Assembly (NCBI GenBank): GCA_026874595.1
Contig: CM049306.1
Span: 84,098,142-84,162,141, forward strand
Length of the DNA: 64,000 nucleotides
Origin: Sipunculus nudus
Lineage: Eukaryota > Annelida > Sipuncula > Golfingiida > Sipunculidae
Direction: 5' to 3'
Shown here piece after piece: positions 53,101 to 60,671 of the stretch. The position numbers and the translations under genes are program-made. Each line of letters begins with the position of its first letter. Positions within the stretch are counted from its first letter, which is position 1. The notes under the pieces were generated by a model that was given only the letters and a program-made list of their open reading frames with translations, did no database searches and was not told the origin of the DNA.

Positions 53101-56100
53101 CTTGGACTCAAATACTGGTGGCTTTCCAGCTGTAAAATAATAAGCAAGAAGCAACTTTAAAAGATAATTTTATTATGAGAGATTTAATATCTAAACATTA
53201 CTTGACTTCAGATTCTAAGTTGATATTTAGCATTTATTCATCTAAACATTAGTCACTCAAGCAGGCACAGACACAGGATATAATAGACAACTAATTACAA
53301 ATTTCTAATGGTATACCCATGTGCCATCCAGTTTTTAGTGTATATACAAACTGACAGTGATTTGAGGAACTGGGAGAAATATACCTGTCAAGGTTCAAAG
53401 AGATTGTTAAGATGCAACACAAAAATACTCTGAGGACAGCTTTCAGAATCTATCTGCGGAGGGAGTTTGGTGGCAAGGGGATGTGCATCAGCAACGTTTA
53501 GAACAGAATAATGCTTTTACTGGACCACACCCATATACTCATATTACAACAGGATTAATGTGAAATCAATATGTCCAGACAACTTTCATGTATCGCTTTT
53601 CAAGTATTTCATGTATTACTTTCATGTAATTTTCTCTTTGACATTATGCTTGAAGTTAACAATAAAAGAATTGGTTAATTTTTATAGAGAGGGACAGCTG
53701 TAAACTATAATATATATGGAGAAACCCATATGGGTGTGGGGGATACCTGATATGTAAATGAGTGGACTGTCCAAATGAAGATGAACAAAGTTGATTAAAA
53801 GATTAGCCAAAAATAAATACCTTTCTTGACAGAGAGTAGACTGCTGCATTCCTCAGAGCCTGCTTTATTTGTTGCCTTGACAACGTAAGCTCCACCCATT
53901 GACACATCAGCCTTGTCAATCACCAACATAGACTTGTTCCCTTTTGTAATGATCTTGTATTCAAAGCATTCAGTGATCTCCTGGTTGTCTTTGAACCATT
54001 GGATTGTGGGAGCAGGGTCACCAGTCACCTCCACCTCTAGCAGACAATGTTCTCCTTCAAGAACACCTACTGACTCTGGCTTAGTCTCAAATGCTGGGGG
54101 GACACCTCCTATAAAACAACAGGTTGTAAGGGTCATTTTACAGAAAGTTTATGTAAACAATATGATGAAATAAAAGCACTGCAAGGTACACAATATACAT
54201 GTCCTAATACATTTAATTCCTGCTGATATATATGGGTAAAACCAAAGAGAACTCTGGAAAATGACCTCTGGCCTCATTAAATATGCAACATTTTGTCACA
54301 TATTTAAATCCGGTGAGATACTTTGATGGTAAACATTTGGAAAGTTTCTTGAAAATCCATCAAAATCCTGGTAAGTAATTTTGGTGACACTGAAAGGTTA
54401 ATGGGGGACAGCAGTATGAGATGGGCATATGAAAACACTAAATTAAAGTGTGGTAGAATATTGTACTTATATGTATGCTAATTATTATGTAAACAAAACC
54501 AAATTTGGTAGCTGAATATGTGATTTAAGCACCAAGCACCAGCAAGCATCAAGCAAAACAAATCTTTTTTATCAGTTTACTTCCATTATGAGAATATTAC
54601 AGAGAATCTGACCAGTCCAGTACACATTACTTGCTTATATGACATGTGGAAAATGTTGACATATTTGTACTTTCATAGCTATGTTTGATTTAAATGACTG
54701 ATGCGATTTCAGCCCCATCACAGTTAAGCTTATTCATAATACATAATACAGCTGCCAGCCTTTAAGGGCAGGGCTGCCCTTTGGAGCATGGTCTATTCAC
54801 AATTGAGTGATAGCCTCGTTTACAGGTATGGCTTGCGTCCTCATAATTACAAGCTTTTAAATTACCTGATTAGTCTGCCTATCATGCAATTTTTTAAGGT
54901 TGATTCCCTTTAAAAAATTAGAAGAAAAATTCAAGTTTATATAGGTTAGACTGTAATCATCTATCCTGGATTTGTGTATGATGTCTTGTGATTGCATCAG
55001 GATTTGAAGTTCTTAACATGTATCTGACTGACAAACTTTTATTTTTTTTTAAAACCAAGCATATTTGACCTCAGCCCCATGAGAGAAACCACTAAATAAA
55101 CAACTTATCTCCATCTGAGGTGATTTTCTGAGTTCAGTATGAATTATGAACTTCAGTATGAACTCTATGTGATTATTTGGAATCGGTAAGCACCACACAA
55201 AAGCACTGGTAAGCATACCAAAATGGAAGGGTAAAATACAGTTTCTGGTTTGAGTTTGTGATTCAAGACCATCAAATATTTTCAAAACTTAATCTAAATA
55301 TTCACAGTTATGATTACAAATTTTTACATGATTTACATGAAAACGCATGCATAAAATTCACCTTTGTCAACATAAACTTTGGTGCTTGCCTTGGCAACTC
55401 CAAAGGCATTTGCAGCTTTGATGGTGTACTTTCCGGCCATTCCAGTCTCCATATTTTGACAACAAAGGATAGATTTGTTATCTTCCCTGGTGATCTTGAA
55501 GATTGAAGACTCTTTGATTTCTCTTCCATCTCGGAACCAGACAGCTTTGGGATCAGGATCTCCAGTTAGTTCCGCTTCCAGCTGACAGGTGTCTCCTTCT
55601 ACCACTATCACTGAGTCTTCCTGCAGAAGCTTTACATCTGCGGGAATGCCATCTGTGATTGACAAAAAACAAAAATAACATTATGAGGGCACTTAGAATT
55701 TTAAAAATTATGCAGTGTTAATATACACGTAAGCATACAGTTTGTAATTTACAAAGTTGTTTTGTTTATTACTTCATCTTGTTTCATTCATGATAAAGGT
55801 TTCTTTTTTAAAAATATTTTAGAGAATTTGACCTCTTGACAACTTAAGATCAAGTTATTTGTATCTTCATTAGATAGTTAAACATATTAAAATATGTGCA
55901 ACTTTACATGAAGACTCACTATTGCCTGGGAGTGTAATTCTGAGGGATTTTAAATAAATACATAACACCTTCTGAGCAGTGAAATAAATAACTGAGCTTG
56001 ATCAATATAATCAATATTAGCAAACTTCAGTTTTATGTGTGTGAACTTGCATTATATTATAAAGCTATTAAAAATGTTATACCTTATGAAGCCAATTCCT

Positions 56101-59100
56101 TGGATCCAACATGCAGGATTTGTTGTACAAACGTCTCATTAAAAATGAGGTGAAAAACATGCACACGCCTAAAAAATCAGGTCTCTCTGTTGCCATGCCT
56201 GTCCAGGATAAAAAAAAGCTTGCTGTTAAACATAAAAGTTTTATTTACATAGTTAAAAGTTTTCCACAGTGAATTTAAATATCCTGGTTATGGAATCTGG
56301 GCAGATAACCATCAGTGGGGCTATAAACAACAAAATTAAGTTCAACATTCTGAAATATGGGTCATCAACACATATAATTAAACCAGAAAATACAACTCAA
56401 AGATAATATTTTAATACAATAATAATTCCTTTAATTTAGCAAATCATTTATGTCTCATGAGGCCGGTTTTACAGAGTTTTGCACTCACAGATGTAACAGC
56501 TACTTCCCAAATTTGATGCTATTCAATTATATATAAGTAACAAAAGTTGTCGATATTAAGGCAAATTTCTTTCTAAATTTACTGTTGTGCTTTTAAAAAT
56601 AATAGATTTATTGTAAAATCTACTAATTTAAACAAGAAGCTGTGATTTGGTATGCTTTGGGATAACCATATTCTTTAATTAAATGGATTTTGAAAAACCT
56701 TCATGATTTTCTTCTCTTTTAAATATTTCACAAAGGGTTTTTTAATTGCTTCTATTGTATCTAATTTCTAATGAGGTTTGGTATTTTAGTTGTTTATTAC
56801 AAATAAGGGTGACAGCAGTACAGAAAACAAAAGCAATGCTGTCAAATTTACAGGAACAAACAACAATACAATGCACAAACACTCTTTATTCAGAATAAGC
56901 TGTTATACAAAGGATTACATGCTGCTAAAACTGCTCACAGCCATACATACCTAACTAGTAAACTAACTACCAGTACACATGTGTTCAGGTGTAAACCACC
57001 CTCTCCAAGTAACTTAGGTGCAGTTGCAGTGGTCCTCAGAATATGTATGATGTCCCATTTCTCAATATGTTAGCTATCAAATCAGAGGGCATCTACGGCG
57101 ACTATAATAATAACATTTGGGTCCAGAGGAGAGATAAATTACCAGTATTTGAAGTGATATTGCTTCCTAATTCTTATCAATTTACAGCTGTAATACAGAA
57201 CTATGATGTAAGCCATTATTTGCTGCCATCATTATAACAATGATATATCTGCCTCACATTCATCTATCACAAAAAAGTTCTCATTGCCAAATATCAGGAA
57301 ATTGCAATATCCTTTAATCGAAGAAAGACAAGAAATCATATTCCTCTCTCTAATGGACATTTGGTTTGACACAGAAAGAATTATTAATAGTCACATAAAA
57401 TGACAACTATCTAAACCTATTGTTATCTCTAGTTTTATATGTCAGTAGAATAAAATAAAATTATAGACAGCCTGACAGGTCAGTCACTAAAGGTACCTGA
57501 TGGACCGACAGTGACCCTACGATCAAGAGGCAAGCAACTTCATTTACTCAGCAACCAAAAAACAAAACTATATCATACCTTATGCTATTACCTATGGTAT
57601 TACACAAATCATATACTGAAAATAACCCAGACTGTACCAAAAACTTTCAACTGGACTCTTTTCGTAACACTTTCACTTTCTGCAGTTGAATCTTTGTTAT
57701 ATAAATCATTTACTTATGTCTGCCAATGATAAATACTCATTACTGATTGCTGAAATGAAAACAAGAAAAGACAAAATGTCTGATGGGTTAAGTTTTACAA
57801 ATGTAGTGAGTCCACAAACTAACAAATAATATATATTCTCAGGAGTCAGAAAACAATTAAAAGGATACACCCATACCTATAGGTATCATTTATGGGAGAG
57901 ACGAAACACTGAATGACTGACTTTGTCTGAGTCATGACAGACACATCAGTGAAATGGTTATAAAACTTAAGTCAGCCCTCATATGACCTCAAGATGATGG
58001 GATTTATTTGCAGTGGTTTAAATATTTAAAAAATAATTTCAAAAATATCTTTACTAAGATGAAAGATGTATTGATCAATAATGTTTTGGATACCAATGAG
58101 TTTTAATATTTGAGGTATATATGGCTGTGAGCTCATGCACAATAATGTTACCAGAAGCATGCATAACGCTAATATAAACCATCTTGAAATCACAAATACA
58201 TATTTAAGGAAATCTATATTATTAAATACATCCTGACAAATACACAATCTATACTAGCCATTCATCTAATTATGTTTGGATAATTTTTTCAAGACTTTCT
58301 TAGATTTTTTTTAGTTTTGGGAAAAAAAGCAAATTTCCACAATTTGAATTTTACAGACACAGGCCAACATTAGCAAATGTCTTGACTCTTGTTGTCAGTA
58401 AAACCTCATTTAATTTGTTGGTGGGAAAATATCATGAAAAAAATGGCAGTCCATTTACAAAACAATATTATTTAGTTAATGTGCTAAATAATTGTGGATA
58501 ACAGTACCTCTCTCTGATTTGCAGATATATATCACTTAAATACTGATATGAACAGAAATGTCTGCATGAACATATATCATTCAGATGTATCCATATAATA
58601 ATACTTTCAATGTTTTCCTGTGAGCATGGCATAATTATGTATTAGTATGCAGCTGGTATGCCCCGGGTTTAAATTGTAGGACTGTTAATGCAAATAAAAA
58701 TCAATGATTTGGTCAAATAAAATTAAAATAAGGTGAGAGGTCTATATTTTGCTATCTTAATATTGCAAGAAATAAATAAAGAACCTCTAAAATAGTGTAT
58801 GTATTAATATGAAGGGAAATATTGCAATGGAAATAATATGTTACAAATGTAAACAAATAATTGAAGACTGGGTTATGCTTCATATGTAATCACAACCACT
58901 GGGATACATAACCAGAGAACATGGTTATAGATGATTTTGATTCTTTGAAGCCATCAGGGGATTGAAGATGTAATCCCTTGGTAACACCTGACCACACTAC
59001 CAATCAGTTTATATCATTAGCAGATATTGAACACTTTCACTTATGTAATGTAGTAATAAGTAATGTTATAGTAATATTTGTATTAAAAAACAGTACCACA

Positions 59101-59477
59101 CAGATTTGTTTCATATCGAATCCTAAATAAAAACACCTTGGAAAGCACAGATATAAGTTAATTAATCTCCAACAACAGGAGGGACGGGGGGTACCAAATG
59201 ACATCTGGAATTTGCAATTTGTGGAATGACAGTGATAACTGACGTTCTAAGTAAGGAAGTTGGGATCAAGATCTCACTCCTCAGGATTTTGACATGACAT
59301 ATCTATACACATTTAACTACTTTTTGTTGATTGTCATTTAAATATTTTCTTACCAGCCCCCTCTTCTTCTCTTTTTCGTTTTCTCAGAAGTAGGTAGTTG
59401 TAGCCAGCAAACATAATACCGGCTACAACCGCTACGAAAACGGCCGCAAGGCCTCCTCGCATGCTTTTCCCCGCCAT
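22889..59477 (-). CDS. ARMC10: ARMC10/ARMCX-like membrane-anchored armadillo protein (five exons)
   Basis: The model joins exons 59,477-59,354, 42,155-41,155, 35,497-35,330, 24,188-23,940 and 23,170-22,889. All borders are GT/AG, phases agree (1, 0, 0, 0), and the total is 607 residues. Residues 1-41 form a hydrophobic anchor (GLAAVFVAVVAGIMFAGY) followed by RKRKREEE, so the C-terminal body should face the cytosol. Residues 42 to about 330 are acidic and low-complexity. From about 335 to the end is an armadillo domain of the ARMC10/ARMCX type, with NNLAMNTANQKELK, LQALTNLSV and LKVLVNLSTNADMV aligning with the corresponding helices of vertebrate ARMC10 as I know it. Family members are tail- or signal-anchored on the mitochondrial outer membrane and act in mitochondrial dynamics; that role is inferred here. 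The protein is longer than vertebrate ARMC10 (about 340 residues) because of the acidic linker. The 17-kb first intron contains a complete Ig-domain exon set that shares exon 1. Confidence 0.85.
23171..23939 (-). other. Intron 4 of the armadillo gene
   Basis: GT/AG intron of 769 bases. Nothing else is recognised in it. Confidence 0.8.
23940..24188 (-). CDS. ARMC10: Armadillo gene exon 4
   Basis: 83 codons, phase 0 on both sides, residues 432-514. It starts DCIPTLIDFAVSEK after TTTACAG and ends HLLAAR before GTAAGT. It contains two armadillo repeats with the family motif LxALxNLS (LQALTNLSV and LKVLVNLST). Confidence 0.92.
24705..24885. repeat. Solo left part of the family-B tandem-cored element
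   Basis: AGGCCTACAGGCTCAATGA and later GTGCAATGAGATTACACCAG, ACATGTGTAACATGTATATG and AAGTACTAAACA line up with 62,525-62,700, where the same left end is followed by an array of repeats. Here the array is missing, so this is a truncated copy. Confidence 0.65.
26190..27475. repeat. Tandem-cored element, ~670-bp unit, two copies (family E)
   Basis: A block beginning GTCAAAGTTGGGCAAAATTTAAGG (26,235) recurs at about 26,900. Both copies share TTTTTGACAAAGTGCATTATGTT-like text and a segment ending near TTGGGGACATCTAACACTATG. The second copy ends in ACGGACGGACGACGG, then the hairpin TAGCTCAGATGACTTATAG/TCAGCTGAGCTA and AAAAAACTAG. Hairpin followed by CTAG resembles the 3' end of a Helitron-type element. 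Partial copies flank another element at 33,600-33,686 and 34,848-35,270. Confidence 0.65.
27479..28253. mobile_element. HINE/pearl-like tandem-cored element, family A copy 1
   Basis: The left end has AGAATATGGATAGTCAACAAG and CATGTATCCGCCAAAATCAG. The core has alternating half-units with GGTGGCGCCACC. The right end has GGAAACAGACGCACAAA, GGTCAGAGGTCAA, TTCTCCGGAAAC and a GTATCCGC / GTGGATAC hairpin that inverts the left TATCCGCC. The same ends appear in copies 3 and 4, which defines this as a discrete mobile unit. No coding capacity. Confidence 0.7.
28256..28660. repeat. Family-B tandem repeats, right-end type
   Basis: Units of about 115-130 bases carry GGTGGCACCA(C/T)CAGTCTTGTA. They are followed by the same right end found at 63,270-63,350 (GCACTGGGCTGAC, GGCAGTTGCCC, ACAAATTGC). 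This is a mate of the element at 62,517-63,350. Confidence 0.6.
28664..28912. repeat. Degenerate ~35-bp minisatellite
   Basis: ACTGAGTGAACTCTTGACCTG(C/T)ACCTGG-like units occur three times from 28,670 to 28,765, with another near 28,878. A longer AGTCTGCCAAAGCTATRAATAGA motif is interleaved. Confidence 0.65.
29440..30507. mobile_element. Tandem-cored element, ~190-bp unit (family C)
   Basis: Three related blocks share AACCATTTGAACAAACTTGA, AGGATCATTTCTGTG and GAGAAGAAGAT. One GGTGGCGCCACC lies at about 30,008. The right end is a run of ACGACGCACGAC-type triplets leading to GCCGCCGCACCATCGCATAAGCTCAC, a typical terminal structure of invertebrate tandem-cored elements. It abuts the next family-A copy. 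Confidence 0.6.
30513..31640. mobile_element. Family-A element copy 2, 278-bp higher-order array
   Basis: It starts AGAATATGGGTAGTCGACAAGCG. The marker GACGCTGTGCAAAAATGG recurs at 30,767, 31,045, 31,323 and 31,601, exactly 278 bases apart each time. Each 278-base unit is two diverged half-units (about 125 and 153 bases), each with GGTGGCGCCACC or a close variant. The last two copies are almost identical, indicating recent amplification or conversion. The usual right end is missing. Confidence 0.8.
31641..33599 (-). other. Intron 3 sequence without recognised repeats
   Basis: Mostly ordinary AT-rich intron. 32,230-32,259 on the minus strand holds a short ATG frame (MAMASSEKLK) ending in phase 0 at a GTATGT donor, a possible alternative first exon. 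33,270-33,435 is a more GC-rich patch with a GA run that I could not assign. Confidence 0.4.
33687..34845. mobile_element. Family-A element copy 3, inserted into a family-E copy
   Basis: It has the full left end (ACTAGAATACAAGCGACAAG, then GTGTATCCGCCAAAATCAG), about seven half-units with the GGTGGCGCCACC core or variants, and the right end (GTGTGGAAACAGACGCACAAA, then CAGAGGTCAA, then GGGGGCGGATACAATAAA). GGCGGATAC at the right inverts GTATCCGCC at the left. Family-E sequence resumes after the element, so it landed inside that repeat. Confidence 0.75.
35330..35497 (-). CDS. ARMC10: Armadillo gene exon 3
   Basis: 56 codons, phase 0 on both sides, residues 376-431: KTLSDAGCLKKLHHLLRAHS through NTANQKELK, before donor GTATGG. 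It holds one and a half armadillo repeats (VVSGVATTINNLAMN matches ALNALNNLSVN of human ARMC10). Its acceptor, TTTTTCAG/AAGACACTTAG, is the innermost member of a tandem array of near-identical acceptors just upstream. Confidence 0.9.
35484..35970 (-). repeat. Minisatellite made of exon 3 acceptor plus exon start, 11 copies
   Basis: The unit is 48 or 44 bases and reads, on the minus strand, TTTTACAG/AAGACACTTAGTGACG, then CTGGCTGTTACACATATTTT. Acceptor-equivalent positions are 35,497, 35,545, 35,589, 35,637, 35,681, 35,727, 35,775, 35,823, 35,867, 35,915 and 35,963. The 44-base units lack the CTTA of the exon part. Only the copy at 35,775 has lost its AG. The array therefore repeats both the polypyrimidine-AG of the splice site and the first ~20 bases of the coding exon. 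Confidence 0.92.
35971..41154 (-). other. Intron 2 of the armadillo gene
   Basis: No further conserved exon is seen. 37,700-38,400 looks like decayed interspersed repeat, with several TGTGACCTT(C/G)A(C/T)-type phrases and TTGATGGACAGACAGGTGGA. 38,972-38,989 on the minus strand (MDPEEM, then GTGAGA donor, phase 0) is a candidate alternative start exon. Confidence 0.5.
38972..38989 (-). CDS. Candidate alternative first coding exon of the armadillo gene
   Basis: ATG in the context GACAATGG opens six codons (MDPEEM) that end exactly at ATG/GTGAGA, a good donor, in phase 0. That is the phase needed by exon 3. A transcript starting here would make an armadillo protein without anchor or acidic linker. 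Such short frames arise easily by chance, so this is only a candidate. Confidence 0.2.
41155..42155 (-). CDS. ARMC10: Armadillo gene exon 2 (acidic linker and first repeat)
   Basis: The 1,001-base exon begins phase 1 after TTTACAG (completing GAA with the G of exon 1) and ends phase 0 before GTGAGA; residues 42-375. Residues 42-60 are charged (KTAKGKESGEEEE). Most of the rest is acidic, Ser/Pro-rich and probably disordered. It has a near-repeat EPSSWVNVEE (W174) and EPSSWVKVEK (W199), which resemble LC3-interacting WxxV motifs of mitophagy receptors. The last ~40 residues (REAQVLVSLLSTRDYDLLEKVL and QNAAAFTSCQ) start the armadillo domain, matching LLESTEDPVIIERAL and NNAAFSVNQ in human ARMC10. 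Confidence 0.9.
42156..42837 (-). other. Part of intron 1, nothing recognised
   Basis: AT-rich intron with no repeats or exons I can support. Confidence 0.5.
42838..44850. mobile_element. Family-A element copy 4 (longest), ~280-bp higher-order array
   Basis: Left end AGAATACAGGTAACTGACAAG, then GTATCCGCCAAAATCAG. The core holds about twelve half-units; GTAGGTGGCGCCACC-type starts at 43,831, 44,111 and 44,390 give a 279-280-base period in the right half. Right end GTGTGGAAACAGACCCACAAA, GGTCAGAGGTCAA, CTCTGGAAACGAACG, then GGCGGATCT. The left and right halves of the array belong to different subtypes (GCCCACGGCAGACAAACAG versus CCCAAGGCAGATGAACAG), so at least two expansion events occurred. 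Confidence 0.8.
44858..46575. repeat. Tandem array, ~337-bp unit, five copies (family D)
   Basis: CAGTCTGCAGAAAC-type starts lie at 44,872, 45,221, 45,560, 45,896 and 46,233. Each unit starts with AGGTGGCGCCACC(A) or a variant and contains ATGGGTAACAGAGACCTAAT and AGATTCTAGGTCCAGT. The array ends with GGACGGACAGACGGACAG and a TATAGCTCAGATGACTTTCAG hairpin close to the one ending family E at 27,475. It starts directly after family-A copy 4. Confidence 0.88.
46576..49729 (-). other. Part of intron 1, nothing recognised
   Basis: About 3.1 kb of AT-rich sequence. I found no exon with matching phase and no clear repeat. Confidence 0.45.
49730..49985. repeat. Dispersed repeat, copy 1
   Basis: GACAATCTATCTGTGTAGAG and GGCCAGGGGATGTGTATCAG correspond to diverged counterparts at about 53,445-53,500 (AGAATCTATCTGCGGAGGG and GGCAAGGGGATGTGCATCAG). 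A shorter third match (ACCACACAAAAGCACTGG) lies near 55,190. Family unknown. Confidence 0.5.
50297..50302 (-). terminator. Poly(A) signal candidate of the Ig isoform
   Basis: AATAAA on the minus strand, about 640 bases beyond the TAG that ends the sixth Ig exon. It supports the Ig exon set having its own 3' end rather than splicing on to the armadillo exons. A second possible signal is at 49,972-49,977. Confidence 0.4.
50937..51229 (-). CDS. Ig exon 6 (terminal, I-set domain)
   Basis: Residues 523-619 of the Ig model. It starts VGQAPEFTSKLQPF after ATTGCAG, with VTWFKDEEQIWD in the C strand and GTYKVLATNDFGS in the F-G region. The frame closes with TAG where the other Ig exons have a G/GT donor. 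No in-phase donor is seen, so this is a genuine terminal exon. Confidence 0.85.
50937..59477 (-). CDS. Membrane-anchored protein with six I-set Ig domains (seven exons)
   Basis: Exons 59,477-59,354, 55,652-55,362, 54,108-53,821, 53,129-52,836, 52,291-52,010, 51,714-51,427 and 51,229-50,937 join in phase 1 throughout and give 619 residues. Exon 1 supplies the anchor and RKRKR. Each later exon is one I-set domain with the WF(K/R)D signature, and the last ends LKVVEE then TAG. All six domains lack the usual B- and F-strand cysteines, as in cytosolic Ig domains of titin/twitchin-type muscle proteins, so the array probably lies in the cytosol. I know no named family with this layout. Sharing exon 1 with the armadillo gene is inferred from phase and from the absence of any other upstream exon; the Ig exons could instead have an unrecognised start exon of their own. 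Confidence 0.65.
51427..51714 (-). CDS. Ig exon 5 (I-set domain)
   Basis: 96 codons, phase 1 on both sides, residues 427-522. Begins AAIAPSFSKELKPLTVKE; contains VTWFKDGDQILD and GAYKAKAENEAGS; ends LTVEK before GTAGGA. It is the closest relative of Ig exon 4 (same PKVTWFKDGDQILD and AENEAGS), so the two are a recent tandem duplication. Confidence 0.9.
52010..52291 (-). CDS. Ig exon 4 (I-set domain)
   Basis: 94 codons, phase 1 on both sides, residues 333-426. Begins AAKIPSFTRELKPLTIKE; contains CRLEVEVEGEPMPKVTWFKD and GGVYKVRAENEAGS; ends LTVEK before GTGATT. Two residues shorter than exon 5, otherwise nearly collinear. Confidence 0.9.
52836..53129 (-). CDS. Ig exon 3 (I-set domain)
   Basis: 98 codons, phase 1 on both sides, residues 235-332. 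Begins AGKPPVFESKLSFKPLKV; contains PTVTWFKDNQEIVESS and GGAYVVKATNEHGE; ends LTIQK before GTTGGT. Most similar to Ig exon 2 (WFKDNQEI, GGAYVVKATN). Confidence 0.9.
53310..53525. repeat. Dispersed repeat, copy 2
   Basis: Diverged counterpart of 49,730-49,985, in the intron between Ig exons 2 and 3. Shared text includes AATCTATCTG and GGGGATGTG(C/T)ATCAGCAA. Confidence 0.45.
53821..54108 (-). CDS. Ig exon 2 (I-set domain)
   Basis: 96 codons, phase 1 on both sides, residues 139-234. Begins GGVPPAFETKPESVGVLEG; contains PTIQWFKDNQEITECF and GGAYVVKATNKAGSEE; ends LSVKK before GTATTT. Confidence 0.9.
54109..55361 (-). other. Intron between Ig exons 1 and 2
   Basis: 1.25 kb. A fragment near 55,180-55,215 resembles the dispersed repeat at 49,860. 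No other structure recognised. Confidence 0.5.
55362..55652 (-). CDS. Ig exon 1 (I-set domain)
   Basis: 97 codons, phase 1 on both sides, residues 42-138. After AATCACAG the exon opens with AT, which completes GAT with the single G left by the anchor exon (D, then GIPADVKLLQEDSVIVVEG). Contains KAVWFRDGREIKESS and GKYTIKAANAFGVAK; ends VYVDK before GTGAAT. The I at the usual F-strand Cys position and A at the B-strand position show the missing disulfide. Confidence 0.88.
55653..59353 (-). other. Intron after the anchor exon
   Basis: 3.7 kb of AT-rich intron. I looked for another coding exon between the anchor and the first Ig domain and found none. Confidence 0.5.
59354..59477 (-). CDS. Anchor exon (exon 1), shared by the armadillo and Ig isoforms
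   Basis: ATG in the context ACAATGGCG opens 41 codons plus one base, ending GGGGCTG/GTAAGA. The product has a short N-terminus (MAGKSMR), about 20 hydrophobic residues (GLAAVFVAVVAGIMFAGYNY) and a strongly basic flank (RKRKR). This signal-anchor layout is that of ARMC10/ARMCX proteins on the mitochondrial outer membrane. The leftover G joins in frame to GAT (Ig exon 1) or GAA (armadillo exon 2). Confidence 0.88.
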
Positions 59478-59764
59478 TGTACCCTTGGTCTTAGCCTTGA
59501 AGGGTGTCGCAAAAGAAAATGTATTGCAAAGTGGAGTTTTTATCGCGCAATAAAATTTTACAGCAAATATAAGGAACTGTTACAGTTTTTATTCATTTTA
59601 AATATGAACTGGTATATTGATTAATAAAACAGATACATCTTATTTATTTTTTTGTAATCCCTGGTGCGTGGTTGCATGATGTCGCTCACTCACGGACCGT
59701 TTTCTGTTAACGTTCCTATTTATGGTACAAAGTACAACACAACATTTGTTACGGATACGGACAA

Positions 59765-59822
59765 TTCTCTCTCTCTCTCTCTCTCTCTCGGGGGGGGGGG
59801 GGGGGGAAGGGGGGGGGGGGGG
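59765..59822. repeat. CT microsatellite joined to long G runs
   Basis: About 12 CT units run straight into 17 G, then AA, then 13 G. This could form triplex or G-quadruplex DNA. It lies about 290 bases upstream of the anchor-exon ATG. Confidence 0.95.
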
Positions 59823-60158
59823 AGTTGGAGGGATGACTTAATAAGTAAATCTTATAAATGATTAATTTTTTATACATTTGTTTCTATTTTTATTTCGGCC
59901 AGTTATATATGAAAGATTGTTTATGTAATTTATGAAACTTTTCGGCAATCAACTTTCATTCATGATGGATTTATTATTTAAAAATTAATTAATTAAAAGC
60001 TTAAGTACAATCTGCAAAATAATTTATCAGACACACCCACATGTCAATTCAAATGCCATCTGCAATCACTAATGATTTAAAGAAAACAGTAAATATTTTA
60101 GTTCCCACCATCTCCCTGATTAAAAATCAAAACAATAATATATTATGCAATATGTACG

Positions 60159-60162
<4 letters not shown>

Positions 60163-60215
<53 letters not shown>

Positions 60216-60217
60216 TA

Positions 60218-60257
<40 letters not shown>
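60163..60257. repeat. TA microsatellite
   Basis: About 95 bases of TA with one interruption (TACTAGTA near 60,213), 410 bases upstream of the MRPS25 ATG. Length is probably polymorphic. Confidence 0.95.
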
Positions 60258-60262
<5 letters not shown>

Positions 60263-60671
60263 GCCCACTTAGATTTTAATTAACAGAAGTAACAAAGGAA
60301 ATTAAAAATAAATATATGAGATATAAATATTATATAAAAATACTATTTCTGTGAAGATAACAGATATATTAAACTCAATCATTTATTTTCAAAGGCTTTT
60401 AAATACAAAAGTTCCGCGCGCGGATTCTTCTTTTTTTTTGGCTTTCCCCTCCAGGTGATGGACAAAATTTTACAAATCCAGGGGAACCCCACGTGTTTTC
60501 ACGGACACTGTGCTCCAAGGTTCATTCCGTGTTCCTGACTAAATCCGTGTTTTATATTGTAATCTGTTCATGGTGAATGTCAAGGGCAGGCGAACGTGCA
60601 TGATGATATTGTTTACATATTTCTAAAAATATTGGCAGTGGTTGAATAAATATAAATAAAATATAATAAAA

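Larger units (their letters stand above)
59478..60671. promoter_or_regulatory. Divergent intergenic region, probable bidirectional promoter
   Basis: This 1.2-kb gap separates the ATG of the minus-strand anchor exon from the ATG of MRPS25 on the plus strand, so both promoters must lie here. I see no clear TATA boxes. A CGCGCGCG-like patch (60,415-60,423) and a CT/G tract are present. Promoter function is inferred from the layout only. Confidence 0.5.

Noticed and set aside
60041-60283. 80-codon plus-strand open frame rich in YI repeats
   Set aside because: It is simply the translated TA microsatellite.
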